Shown here: in pieces, positions 22,601 through 31,923 of the stretch | Numbering within the stretch: the first letter of the stretch is position 1 | How the letters are laid out: every line of letters begins with the position of its first letter | Assembly: GCA_022414725.1 (NCBI GenBank) | Contig: CM039462.1 | Coordinates: 117,755,966-117,819,965, forward strand | Direction of reading: 5' to 3' | Length of the DNA stretch: 64,000 bases | DNA from: Microglena sp. YARC | Taxonomy: Eukaryota; Chlorophyta; Chlorophyceae; Chlamydomonadales; Chlamydomonadaceae | The notes under the pieces: generated by a model | Database searches by the model: none | The model's input: the letters and a program-made list of their open reading frames with translations, nothing else | Told to the model about the DNA's origin: nothing | Translations under genes and position numbers: made by a program

Positions 22601-23071
22601 AACGGCCACTGCGCCATGGATTGATGGATGCAGGTGAAAGATATGGCCTTGACCGAGCAAGATGAGGTGGAATCCGTCTTCGTTGGAGGGTCATCATATG
22701 CGAGGAAATCACACAAAAGCTACCCTTTAGAGGAGCTGAAGGTGATCAATTCACAAGGCAGAGGTGTCATCTGGTACAAGAAGATGCAGGAGCGGCTCAA
22801 GCAACGGAGCAAACCCGTGAGGAAAAAGCCAGTGTCCTTTGCCGACTCCATGATGGGAGCACTTCCTAAGATCGGTAAAGGCGAGAAGAAAGAAAAACTT
22901 CCCCCAGTGAAGGGGACTTGGCTAGGAATACAGAAGCAGAACCAGGTCGACAGGAGGAGGGCCAAGATGATGGAACAAAAACGTGAGGAGTATTTACGAA
23001 AAGTTCAAGCTGAAGCTGAAGAGGCTGGAGAGGCTGAAGGGGCCGTATCAGATAATGATGAAGAGTTGTGA
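15095..23071 (+). CDS. Unrecognised charged protein, 270 aa, 4 exons
   Basis: Exons 15095-15117, 15311-15530, 18241-18372 and 22634-23071 sum to 813 nt and keep frame at each junction. The first exon codes MCDQGRA and ends at a GTAAGG donor; this start is inferred because no in-frame ATG precedes the second exon's KLQLFTPEEVYDARI. The N-terminal half looks helical, with a hydrophobic HFFLLASLLLLV stretch at about residues 46-57 that is too short to be a clear membrane segment. The C-terminal half is basic and lysine-rich (KQRSKPVRKK, GKGEKKEK), then a probable coiled coil (DRRRAKMMEQKREEYLRK) and an acidic end (SDNDEEL). I do not recognise the family. The last three exons are well supported by splice sites; the 23-nt first exon is tentative. 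Confidence 0.6.
15540..16118 (+). repeat. ~60-bp G-rich minisatellite
   Basis: Tandem units carrying GGTCATGTGGGCCATGTGAT and GGGGTGATGGGGGATG fill the start of the second intron of the 270-aa gene. Two adjacent units near 16020-16090 are identical. The Gly/Cys-rich frame across it is an artefact. Confidence 0.85.
16574..16644. repeat. Poly-C tract, ~70 nt
   Basis: About 58 uninterrupted C, then one A and a further run of C, the longest homopolymer in the window. It sits in a CCTGATTTCAGG-family element. The length may be imprecise because such tracts assemble badly. Confidence 0.9.
17060..17215 (+). repeat. Dispersed GGGCCCCCGTCGGT element
   Basis: A ~150-bp element containing CAGGGCCCCCGTCGGT, ACGATTGTTTGGGGTTCAGT, CACGGTTGGGCAAGTCCCTT and AGCCTATTTGG.CTACC. 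Other copies: 24210-24358, 25093-25245, 26196-26273 (partial), 26508-26603, 43170-43255 and 52000-52158. The copies found are in the same orientation. No tRNA-like head and no ORF; class unknown. Confidence 0.7.
17535..17750 (-). mobile_element. tRNA-derived SINE, copy 1
   Basis: Read on the minus strand it starts with a tRNA-like head: A box TGGTCTAGTGGTACACC and a degenerate B box GGGGTTAGATTCC. A shared body (CGCGATGGTAGCTTGTCCAG) and a GGCGTTATCATTAC-like tail follow. It matches the cleaner copy at 43812-44012. Confidence 0.75.
17910..18235. repeat. CA-rich minisatellite with CACACACCTTTCCT units
   Basis: Alternating CA tracts and ACCTTTCCT motifs, ~25-30 bp per unit, run up to the acceptor of the third exon of the 270-aa gene and so form its polypyrimidine and CA context. 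Confidence 0.9.
18503..18536 (+). repeat. Duplicated exon end and donor of the 270-aa gene
   Basis: The last bases of exon 18241-18372 and its donor (GGATGCTTTGCTGGTAAGTT) recur exactly ~145 bp downstream, after a TG-rich stretch, together with the next ~10 intron bases. Confidence 0.8.
18590..18975 (+). repeat. ~40-bp AT-rich tandem repeat
   Basis: About nine imperfect units containing CAGCTTGTGCCATATTACTA and AACATACATATAT, in the third intron of the 270-aa gene. Confidence 0.85.
19337..20637. repeat. 12-bp satellite (CACCCATTCACC)n, ~1.3 kb
   Basis: Over a hundred 12-bp units with frequent 4- and 8-bp slips (CCCA, CACCCACC). It opens 400-codon His/Pro/Thr frames on both strands that are not genes. 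It lies inside an intron of the 270-aa gene. Confidence 0.95.
20640..20775. repeat. AGCGATCGCT palindrome element
   Basis: Contains GCCAAAACAGGATCCAAGGT next to AGCGATCGCTACTGGTAGCG. Related pieces lie at 22215-22320, 33640-33755, 34680-34865 and 37363-37425. The shared palindrome AGCGATCGCT and the flanking GGTAGC/GCGG words suggest a small palindromic MITE. Confidence 0.5.
20835..21032. mobile_element. hAT-like MITE copy
   Basis: The left end CACAGTTTTCTTTTGGGGAT runs into GCAGCAGCTTCTAGGCAGCT. The right end has a decayed AGGAAGCTGCCATGAG and ATGAAAG. Confidence 0.55.
21155..21425. repeat. (ACAGACAGGC)n satellite
   Basis: Tetranucleotide-based CAGA/CAGG array of about 270 bp, in an intron of the 270-aa gene. 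It gives Cys/Leu-rich frames with no coding value. Confidence 0.95.
21710..22400 (+). repeat. Diverged internal duplication in the last intron of the 270-aa gene
   Basis: TTGAGGGTATT.AAAA and GTTCAGTCCA.TGGGA.CC appear twice (from 21710 and from 22003), and GGTAGCTTTCA.GGA.TTGGTACTTTCC twice (near 22187 and 22335). Otherwise featureless up to the acceptor at 22633. Confidence 0.5.
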
Positions 23072-25967
23072 GGCCATGAGGTGTTAATAGAATAGAACGA
23101 TAGGAAAGAGAGGCCTAGATGCAAACTGCAGAACAAATTACAGTGGTGCTTTTCATAGGCTACCATTATTAGCAGCAGATTCTAGGCTGCTCCCCTGGCT
23201 TACTATTCAGTCGGACCTGAAACAAGCTAGTTCAAAATAAAGCTGGCATGATGGATTGGTTTGTTACATGTTTTCAGCCAAATCCGGGCTGCTCACCGTC
23301 TTCCAATCCCAAGTCCCTCCGTACCCACAGAAACTATCGAGCACAGTAGCACACATAAGACAATTTAATTACTTGTCTGGGTCATCAAGAGTTTTGAGGC
23401 AATGAGGTTGCTATTGTTGCCTGTCCTTTGGGATGACGATTTCATTACATAATTATAAGTGTAGAATTAAATAAATAGTACGCCCTATTACGAGGCGTGA
23501 GGTTGAGGGGGCCAGCCCGTTTACTTGCACTGGGACCAACCATCAATGGGGGGGGGGGGGGGGGGGCTGTCATGTGTCAGCACGGGACGATGGACTGTGG
23601 CGTGGGTGTGAAGTTTAGTGCAGAGCTTGAAGGTGGCTACATTGGAGATCCCTCAGCGGGTGAGGTTGGGAAGTTTGTGGATGGGTATGGTACCCATTGT
23701 AACAACTGAGTATATCACTTTATATTCCTGATCTGTCAGAGCCTGCAGTCTTGTGCAGTAGTGCTGGGTCTTCCCTTTTTCCACACATTTAAACGAGTGG
23801 TTGGTGTCAGCAGTAAACGACTTCCACTGTGTGGATGGGGGAGCAGGAGGTGGGATTGGAGCATTTTTGTTGATCAGGGGTCAGGAGGAGGTCTGGTCTG
23901 AGTTTGTCCCACGTGAGTTGTGCCATGTTAGGGGTTTTCAGGCACGAGGGCTGCCTGTTCCCCAGTACCCCACTAGGTATGTCCTCCAGTTTGCCAGCGT
24001 CCATATACATGAGTTTCCCCCCTTGATACAATTATTATACTGGTACTGCTTTCTGTATTTATTGTACTGTAAGGTTTTGCCGATTTATAGACATGCCAGT
24101 CAAGGTTGTGTGCTTGCAGCCAGCTAGCATGTAACTAGCCCCGTCTTGGCATGCGTGCCAATTGGGGCAGGTGTCTGGTGAGGGTGGGTGGGTTTTACTG
24201 CCATACAATACAATTATCACTGAAGCACGAATTCAGTGTCCCCGTTGGTAAAACGATTGTCTGGGGGTCGGCTCGTCAATGCCTTCTCTTTTTAGCCCTC
24301 CCTGTCACGGTTGGGCAAGTCCCTTCAGCCTATTTGGCCTACCTCTGGACTGGAACAAACAGACCGTCCTGTGTAGATATGCAGCCCGTTACTAGACAGG
24401 TGCCTGCCAGCATTTGGCAGAAGATACGGCTGTTCTGTGCTAGGGTTGTGCAGCATAAACCTCACTTTTATCTTATATGTGCTGTATAGAACATAAGAAC
24501 TAAATTATGTACATTGTTTTACTGGGGGGTGAAACGTTAGAGTGTATTACAAACTAAGGGACAGGAGTTTTTGGTGCGCCAAGACTTGTAGACTGACGGA
24601 GAAAGAGGGAAAACATAGGGTTTCGTGTTCTCACCCAAATCGGTTTTTCATGATGCACTTCATGAGGACCAGGTTCTATTCGACACGCAAGATTTTTACA
24701 GCTATATCCTTTTAACAAGACGTAAAGGATTGCGCAGAAGGGCAATGATATTAAATGCATGGCAACACTAAGACTTCGACCTGGCAACTGAAATGTTGAA
24801 ACGGAAAGGATTCCCTCTCGTTCTGGCATAATTTAGAATTGCTGTGATATGGTGGTTGTCGGTCTAAGAGGGGTAGAAGATAAATATATTTCATATTATA
24901 ATGTCCGTTGTACGCTGAGGATAGAAAAATTGACTTGAATTGGTGGATAAAGACTCCAGCATGAGGCTGTTCATGAATCCTGATTCTTTTGAAGGATGTA
25001 AATAATTCTTATTTTTTATTAAAACATACGATAAGAATAGCACAATTAAATTATTATCCCAGATGAGATGATTATTTAATTATTGTGCAGAATTAAATGA
25101 TCACTGTAGCACGAACGAGGGCCCCCGTCGATAAAACATATTGTTTGGTTTTCAGTTCATCAATGTTTTTTCGTTTTAGCCCTACCTATCACGGTTTGGC
25201 AAGTCCTTTTAGCCTATTTGGCCTACCCCTGGACTGTGACATGCACGCATGCCTCTTGGTTCTGGAAACGCGGTGCCCAATATAAATTGAAAGCTTCTTC
25301 ATGAAACACGAGCTCACCAAATTTATGGCAAACAGCCCAGCATTTGTGTACTGAATGGATTCTCACCCCACTCCAGGGAACCCGTACACAAACACGAGTT
25401 AATGCCGAACTTGTTATAGCAGCTCACAGAGCCAGCGACTGCGCTACGCTCAAATATTCCAGCAGTTCTGGGCAGCTGATTGCGCCAGCGGTGAGCGAGA
25501 CAGCCTTAGGTTCGGCAGCATAACCAGTCTAGGGGAGCTGTCTAGAAGCTGCTGCTCGTAGCTGAAAATGAAAGCTAGCGGTAAATGGCGGCAGTCGCAA
25601 AAAGAAGTTGCATTACATGATGTGACGGGCTGTAGTACAGTTCCACCTCGACCTACTTCCCATAGAAGAAAGCTGAAGCCTGATTAGACCTTCCCCTCAG
25701 GAGTCCATTTACACATCACTTCGTGTGCAAGTTTGCAGTTAGCTGGACAGAAGGAGAGGCAAGCGGAGGCAAGCAAGTATAATTATTAAGAGCTAGGATG
25801 TGGCGTGGCTGGTCTAGCATTGGCTGCTAGCGGAAGCGAAATAGATACTTTCGGGCATCCTTTCAGTGGGGTTCCAATAACAACTCAAAGCATAAAAATG
25901 GGACCATGGTGGAGCGAACGTCCATGGCTGATGACACTACATTGAGACAGTGAAAACACCTGATACT
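23072..25967. other. Intergenic gap between convergent genes
   Basis: No gene was recognised. It holds hAT-like MITE pieces at 23140-23250 and 25430-25575, a GAGCAGCC fragment at 23270-23310, an 18-nt G tract near 23550, the repeat at 23465-23545 that matches 49915-49998, and GGGCCCCCGTCGGT copies at 24210-24358 and 25093-25245. Broken minus-strand frames at about 23640-24031 could be a decayed mobile-element ORF, but I cannot assign them. 24500-25080 shows nothing I can name. Confidence 0.6.
23465..23545 (-). repeat. Two-copy dispersed repeat (partner at 49915-49998)
   Basis: On the minus strand this segment matches 49915-49998 at roughly 80% over ~80 bp, including CACGCCT..TAATA.GGCGTACTATTT. 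Both copies translate in the same frame to WWL.PV..NG..PST.RLVI.RTI. Possibly the end of a transposon. Confidence 0.5.
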
Positions 25968-28900
25968 TTAAGCCAGTGCCTTGATGACGTCCTCCTGCTC
26001 ATTCAGCTGAGCGACCTCCAGCGCAGTCTTGCCATCAGCATTGAGCAGAGACTTGTCAGCACCACTACGGAGGATGGGAGGAAGAGAACGTGAGAGCAAG
26101 TTGGTTGATGACTTCAATCGCTTGCTACGACAGTGTTGGGGTACAGGAGTATTTTTCTAATGCAGAAAGAATGTGGGAGCAAGTTCGTTGGTGACTTGTG
26201 TTAGGTTGTTCATCAATGCCTTTTCTTTTTAGCCCTTCCTCTCACGGTTGGGCAAGTCTCTTTGGCCTACTCCGCAGGACCCGAGGAAGAGAATGCGAGA
26301 GCAAGTTGGTTGGTGACTTCAATTGCTTGTTGCCGGGTTCGAATCCTTACGGATGCGCTTAGCGCTCACGGTCGCTGTCAACCGCAATGGTAGCTTTGTC
26401 CAGGTTAAGTAGCAGCCCGTTCCCTACCGCCGTCAGACGGGGCCCCCTTAATACCAAGCCCCACCAGGCGTTAACGTTATTTTTATTCAATTGCTTGTTA
26501 TGACAAGTGTTAGAGTGCAGTTCATCAATGCTTTTTCTTCCTAGCCCTTCCTGTCCCGGCTGGGCAAGTCTCTTTCGCCTATGTGGCCTACCCCTGGACA
26601 TACATACACAGTGCTCATGTGCATTTGCAATTTTGCCATTAACTACGAATAACACTTCACCAAGTCACCCAATCTGTAGGAGCGACGGGCGATATGTACT
26701 AAGGGTTGAGACGTAACCAACGCAATTGCTCATGCCAGGCATGTACATGAAGGTATACGGCAGTTCAGAATTTGCACGTGCTCATGTGGGTTAGGGGTGG
26801 TGGGGAGGGGTGATGGGGTGGTAGGGTATAGGAGTGGGGGACATGTGCACCAAGGTCTAGTGAAGTTCAAAAAAGGGCTTGATGGCAAAAAGACATCAGC
26901 AGCTCAGTGGGACAAATTAGTTTGTGATGATCACTTACATGGTGTACGTGTCTGTTGAATGGGGTGTTAGGTGTTGATGTTGGTGTGCGTGTGCGCTACT
27001 GCGTGGTTCCCAAGAGTACGAATTGGATTGTATAAATTGTGTGCATAAATCATGCATCCATTTGTAGGGAACGGCGATGAACATATGATATCATGTCATC
27101 ATATGATGCTGGGAGCCTGACTAGGCACAAGTCACCATTTGTATACAATATAATATGATGCAATTTGTATGATGTCATATGATATCAAACTCGTCTTCAG
27201 CCAACATCATATGATATGCCAGTACTTTTCATGTTGGGTGGGTCTCAGCATGGAAACAGATCGCTTTCACGAGGTTCCCCCTCTAACTTCGTTGTGGGCG
27301 ACGAGTGGCAGATCGGGCGACTCGGTGCAACCCCAGTGCGACGGGCTGCCCCCCCAACCCGCCGGGGCTACGCGCTACGCCCTATACTTAAGGACAAGCA
27401 TATCATATGATATCATACAAATTGTATCATATGATATTGTATATAAATGTTAACTTCAGCCTAGTCAGACTGAAGATATGACGACATGATATCATTGCCG
27501 TTCCCTTACTAGACTGTGCTTCGCCACAATCCTGGAATCAGGCTTGCATCAACTTTTGCTGCGCAAATGGACCTACAGAAAGCTTAACAAAACTGTGAGT
27601 CCTTGACCTGTCAGCAAGCAATTTCACAGATTCAGCCTATCCGGATCCACTTTTACTACACAACTGGACCTACAGAAAGCTTAACACAACTGTGTGCCCC
27701 TCACCTGTCGGCAAGCAGTTTCACAGATTCAGCCTGTCCGTATCCAGCAGCGTAGTGGAGTGCAGTGTTCTTGTTGTCGTCGACAGCATCCAGCTTGGCC
27801 TTAGCTGCTATGAGGGCTTTGGCGCACTCCAGTTCTCCGTAACCACATGCGAAGTGCAGGGCAGTCCTGCCCTCCTCATCACCCTCGTCAACATTAGCAC
27901 CAGCCTCAATCAGCGTCTTCAATGCAGCAGCATCACCTGGTGGTGGGTTGTGTGGTGGTGGTGGTGGTTGGTGGGTGTGGGTTGTGGGAATGGAAAATAG
28001 TAACCACAATGAATTTTGATAAATCTGAACCTGTCGTCCCTCCGCCCACGCCCTTCAAATCCACCCCCCTCTCTCGACACATATTTGCATGCTGTCCACT
28101 CTCAATCAGGGTCTTCGACACCCTTCTAAGATAATGCACTGAAAGAGCTGCATAAGAGAGGAATTCAAGCTCTCTTAACCCATTACATATGATCCTCTCA
28201 CCTCCAATAACCAGAGAAAGCCTCTAAGCCTGTCACCCACAGTTGTTTTACAACGACGCCATTCCGTTGTTGCATAGCGACGCATGGGTTAGGCTGAACT
28301 AGTCAGAATTGGCCTTCTGTTGCCCACTGAGCTACGGAAAGTCATTGGCCACTAAACCACACCTGCCCTCGAAGATCGCCCCACGAGAACGCCAACGAGA
28401 CACATGCCACCTCACAGGCTAAAATAAAAACAGGATAGAAATTCACAAGTATAATTCACATGTTTTTAAGAGCTTTCATATCAGCCTCTACAACAGTGGG
28501 ACACTGAGGGGGGAGGGGGGGGGATGGGTGGGTGGGTAGGTGAGAAGCTGATGTAATGCCCTGATGGCACAGTAGTCCTGGAGGGTATGGGGCACAGCCA
28601 TTAGTGTTGGTAAGGATGTAAAGGAAGTGAGTTGCAGTGACTTTCCAGCCCCCGGAGCTTTTTGACAGAGCCCCCCCAGATTCACCTGTTGTCCGTACGT
28701 CTGTCCAAAGCTTGACTCTCTGCCAATTTTCTGCGTTGCTTACAACGCTAACAAGGACTTTTCTTTTCAGCTACGAGCATTAGCTTCTGGGCAGCACCCA
28801 GAGCCGGCTAAAACCAAATATTTCAACAGTTTAGGACACATATTATGTCAGCTTGGTGATCAACGTTGCGTTGAGCTTGGCAAGGCGCTCTAGGTTGCAT

Positions 28901-31426
28901 TAGGCATGGCTGAAGAGCCAGTTAGGGGAGCTGCCTAGAAGCCATTGCTCATAGCTGAAAGAAGAGCTATGAACACAACAGGGGCAGGAGTTGAGCGTCC
29001 TCACCTGCACTGGCGGTGGAGTGCACGGTGGCCTCCTCCTCCTCTTCTTCCTCCTCCTCCTCTCCCTCTGCTGCTTCCTCGATACCTGCAGGGAACTCAA
29101 AGGCTCCTCCCATAGCCTTTCCGAGCTTGCTCAGTACCTCCGGGTTGTTCCAGTACCTGATAACACACAACAACAAGGATTGACATCAAATCATTATGTT
29201 CTGGGATGAGTATACAATTTCTCAAGATGGAAAGTCCATTAATTGGTAACTGTCATCGCCCGTGTAAGTTTCTGTATATACGTATTTGCATCTGTGATTA
29301 TATCTTACTTGTCAAAATGGTTGCACGTGCATGGCATGGATGGGTGGTAATGGGTGTGAGAGGGTAGAGGACACCATCAACATGCTTTCAGAGCTTATCA
29401 TCGAACAGGATCTAAAACCCTACGCGCCCCCAAAGTTGTCTTGGACCCTTATTATGGATTCATGATGCAAGGGTGGTTGGTGGGGAAAACTCTAAAACAT
29501 GATGTCTCAATTCATCATGGCGGCAGGGTCACCAGCCCCCAAACTCATCAGGCATGGGCTAGTTGTTTGTGGTCTGTCTGTCCGTGTGTGAGTGGCTTGG
29601 GTGGGGGGTGAAGGACACCATCAACATGCTTTCGAAGCTTGCCACAGCAGGATACATACATAACCCTACATCCCACAAGCTGTCCATCAGGGCAGGGTCA
29701 CTAGTTTCTAACCCATCAAGCATGCTTAAGATGGATAGTCTTTTAATTGGAATCTGCCTAGGCTCGTGTTTGTATCTGGAAACCACCCAAGCTGCCCATC
29801 TCACTTCATCATGGCTGCAGGGCCACCAGTCTCCAACTCATCAAGCATGGGCTTCAGCTCGGGGTCCTCCTTCAAAGCCTTCATGGCGTCCTCAATCTTG
29901 GCTTTGTGCTCAGGGTCTTGCATGCTCTTCATCATGCCAGCCATGTTGGGGTCAGACTGCTCAAGGTTCAGGTGGAAAACAGGGGAGTTAGTTTACTAGT
30001 CCACTCACTGCACCCCAGGGGCGGAGACAGTGATATGACAGGGTTTATGAGGGGATGCACAAATATTTTGAAGATGAGGTTTGCACTATCTATAATCTTC
30101 CAAGCTTTGATTTTAGCCTACGCATGCGCAGTTTCGTCATTTTCAATGAGTAGAATTGTCCGTCACCTACCTACGTACCTCTCTACCTACATACTTACCT
30201 ATCTTAAACCCCACAATTTTCCACAGCACTTACTAACACACGCGGGCAGATAGATATAAACCAGGGTAGTAAAACATGTACTAAAGTTGGCCAGCACCCG
30301 CATGAAGAAATCACATCTGCAGTCAAGTGGACAATCCTTGTTTTGAACAGGAACCCGTACATTTGGTAGCTTAGGTGATCCCATGTGCCCCACTGTTTCT
30401 TTTTTGAGCTACGCAAGGCAGCCAGCTCCATTAGCCATCCACTGGGTCAATCCCACAGCTTCCAGAAGCACTGGAATGCCCATCATGTCAGCTTTCAGAC
30501 ACACTAGCTGGCTTAAAGTTCAGCCCAAGGACGGGAAAGGAGGAGCTGCCTAAAAGCTGCTACTTGTAGCTCACAAAATAAACAGGGATGTGCCCTTCTG
30601 GACCTGTGCATCTTTCTAAGCAGCAAGGAGCATAAGATCAAGAATGCGTAAATAGAGTGATAAGGCTTCCACTGCAGCAGTGCAAGCTGGCAAACGGTGG
30701 AGATGGGCCAAGCTTGTGTGAGCTTGCCATCCAACGGGTCCAAACCCATCATATAACGATGAAGCTCAAAGATAAAGATGGCCACAGAAAACAACGGCCG
30801 CATGCATCCTGATCCCCTGCTCTCAATCTCAACAGAATGCTGGCCAAGAAGATAGGACGAGCAGTACACAGCGCACCTCAATAATGGTCTTTCCTAGCTT
30901 CTCGGCCATCTGCATGAAATCCTTGTTCTGGAACATGCCCTGCATAGCGTCCATGTACTGGGTAGGATCAGGCATGCCTCCGGGGGCACCACCAGGGGGT
31001 CCACCGGCTCCACGCATCTGGGCCATCATCTGCTCCATCATGGCAGGGTCCATGCCAGGCATACCAGGGGGCATACCAGGCATACCAGGGGGCATACCTG
31101 GCATGCCACCAGGGGGGGCTCCACCTGGAGGCATCATGCCGGCAAAGGAAGCCTGCATCTGCTTTGTGATCTCGGCAAATGCTGGGTCCGAGGCCATCTG
31201 CTCGGCCATCTGCTTGATTGCAGGGTCGTTCATAGCCTCCTGCAGCTTCGACATATCGAAGCCTCCTGGACCTCCGGGTGGCATTCCTGTTCATAAAATA
31301 ATAAACGCGACATTTAGTTGCAGACAGAAGCCAATTGAACGAAAACTAGACAAAACAGCGATATCAGGCGGAGCTAGGTCCCGTCAGCTGGAAGCTTCCG
31401 AGCCAACAATACGCACCTGGGAACAT
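25968..31426 (-). CDS. AKR2: Ankyrin-repeat protein 2 (AKR2), chloroplast outer-envelope targeting chaperone
   Basis: Six exons: 31417-31426, 30877-31286, 29805-29956, 29005-29156, 27705-27936 and 25968-26064; 1,053 nt, 350 aa, every junction in frame and GT-AG. Order of domains: MFPGMPPGG start; a first STI1/DP-like segment ([17 protein letters not shown], ~residues 21-37); a Met/Pro/Gly linker with GMPGMPP repeats; a second DP-like segment with [20 protein letters not shown] and [19 protein letters not shown]; a Glu run; then ankyrin repeats with [20 protein letters not shown] and [19 protein letters not shown], ending in a final partial repeat. Length and order match land-plant AKR2A (~340 aa). 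In plants AKR2 is cytosolic, binds nascent tail- and signal-anchored chloroplast outer-envelope proteins and docks on plastid lipids through its ankyrin domain. I infer the same role here. Confidence 0.93.
26333..26486 (+). mobile_element. tRNA-derived SINE, 5'-truncated copy
   Basis: Retains the B box GGGTTCGAATCC and the body CGCTGTCAACCGCAATGGTA and ends CCCCACCAGGCGTTAACG. The A box is lost where the copy joins a duplicated piece of AKR2 intron sequence (AGAGCAAGTTGGTTG.TGACT, also at about 26090). Confidence 0.8.
26508..26603 (+). repeat. Dispersed GGGCCCCCGTCGGT-family fragment
   Basis: Carries the TTCATCAATGC, GGGCAAGTCTCTTT and GGCCTACCCCTGGAC blocks of the family, without its 5' end. 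A shorter fragment lies at 26196-26273. Both are in the last AKR2 intron. Confidence 0.65.
27063..27215. mobile_element. Palindromic ATCATATGAT MITE, copy 3
   Basis: Starts TAGGGAACGGCGATGAACAT, ends CATATGATATGCC, in inverted orientation relative to copies 2 and 4. Last intron of AKR2. Confidence 0.75.
27388..27508. mobile_element. Palindromic ATCATATGAT MITE, copy 4
   Basis: Runs from GGACAAGCATATCATATGAT to ATATCATTGCCGTTCCCTTA, about 170 bp from copy 3 and in opposite orientation. The pair could form a large hairpin in the AKR2 pre-mRNA. Confidence 0.75.
27590..27660 (-). repeat. Copy of the end of AKR2 exon 5 with its donor
   Basis: GACCTGTCAGCAAGCAATTT (plus strand) and about 60 bp around it repeat the exon-5 3' end and donor at 27690-27750 with scattered changes. 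It lies downstream of the true donor. Both copies are preceded by the same CCTGATTTCAGG-family fragment, so the duplicated unit is ~100 bp. Confidence 0.8.
28090..28125 (-). repeat. Probable copy of the head of AKR2 exon 5
   Basis: CTCAATCAGGGTCTTCGACA (plus strand) resembles the exon-5 head CTCAATCAGCGTCTTCAATG at ~27905. It lies upstream of the acceptor in the coding direction. The match is short. Confidence 0.4.
28757..28970. mobile_element. hAT-like MITE copy in AKR2 intron 4
   Basis: Inverted ends: TTTTCTTTTCAGCTACGAGC on the left and GCTCATAGCTGAAAGAAGAG on the right, each next to the conserved GGGCAGC / GAGCTGCCTAGAAGC block. Confidence 0.75.
29215..29740 (-). repeat. Tandem copies of AKR2 exon 3 end and flanking intron
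   Basis: Two diverged ~240-bp units downstream of exon 3 each repeat the exon end (coding [11 protein letters not shown]; copies near 29515-29560 and 29690-29735) plus a shared intron block GACACCATCAACATGCTTTC. The copy near 29545 still matches closely on both sides of the exon end. Confidence 0.75.
30391..30585. mobile_element. hAT-like MITE copy in AKR2 intron 2
   Basis: CACTGTTTCTTTTTTGAGCT at the left end and an inverted TAGCTCACAAAATAAACAG at the right end define the CACTGTTTC subfamily. Confidence 0.7.
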
Positions 31427-31923
31427 GGCTATCGATCGCTAAAATTGAAGAGCTAGTGATGTCGTTTCCAAAGCGGAGCTTGAAGTAGACAGCGTACAAG
31501 AAAGAGCTTTTTCCACGGCTAGTGTGTGGTAACCTGTAGGTGATCTGAAGTACAGTACCGCCGGTTCACAACCCAAGCTTTTGGCTTGCCCTCACCTGGC
31601 CAACTGGTACGTAAGAGGATCACTGGGTGTAAGAGGATCGCGATGTCGGAGAACACGTTGCATTATGACCTGGATGACCTGTCAATTCTGTCCGCTTCAC
31701 GCGCTAGAACAGCTCACGAAATAAAAGTGCGAAAGAGTCGCCAACTGAAACGTGGTCTGGCATGAATGCCACCTTGGGGAAATTAAGGGTGGTAGTTCAT
31801 GAACCAAAAGAACAGGACACCTTTGTCCAACGAACCCAACCCCCAACCGAACCCCTCTCATCTGTGCATGATTGGTGCATGTGATTGGCTCGGCCACAGC
31901 TCTCGACCGGCTTCGACCAGCAT
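31427..31923. promoter_or_regulatory. Divergent promoter region, AKR2 / MRS2
   Basis: 497 bp separate the two start codons and must hold both promoters and 5' UTRs. I see no other ORF or repeat in it and no motif I would name with confidence. Confidence 0.5.

Noticed and set aside
22465..22665. Independent start for the C-terminal exon of the 270-aa gene
   Set aside because: The frame differs from that of the 22634-23071 exon, and an acceptor at 22633 joins the latter in phase to exon 3.
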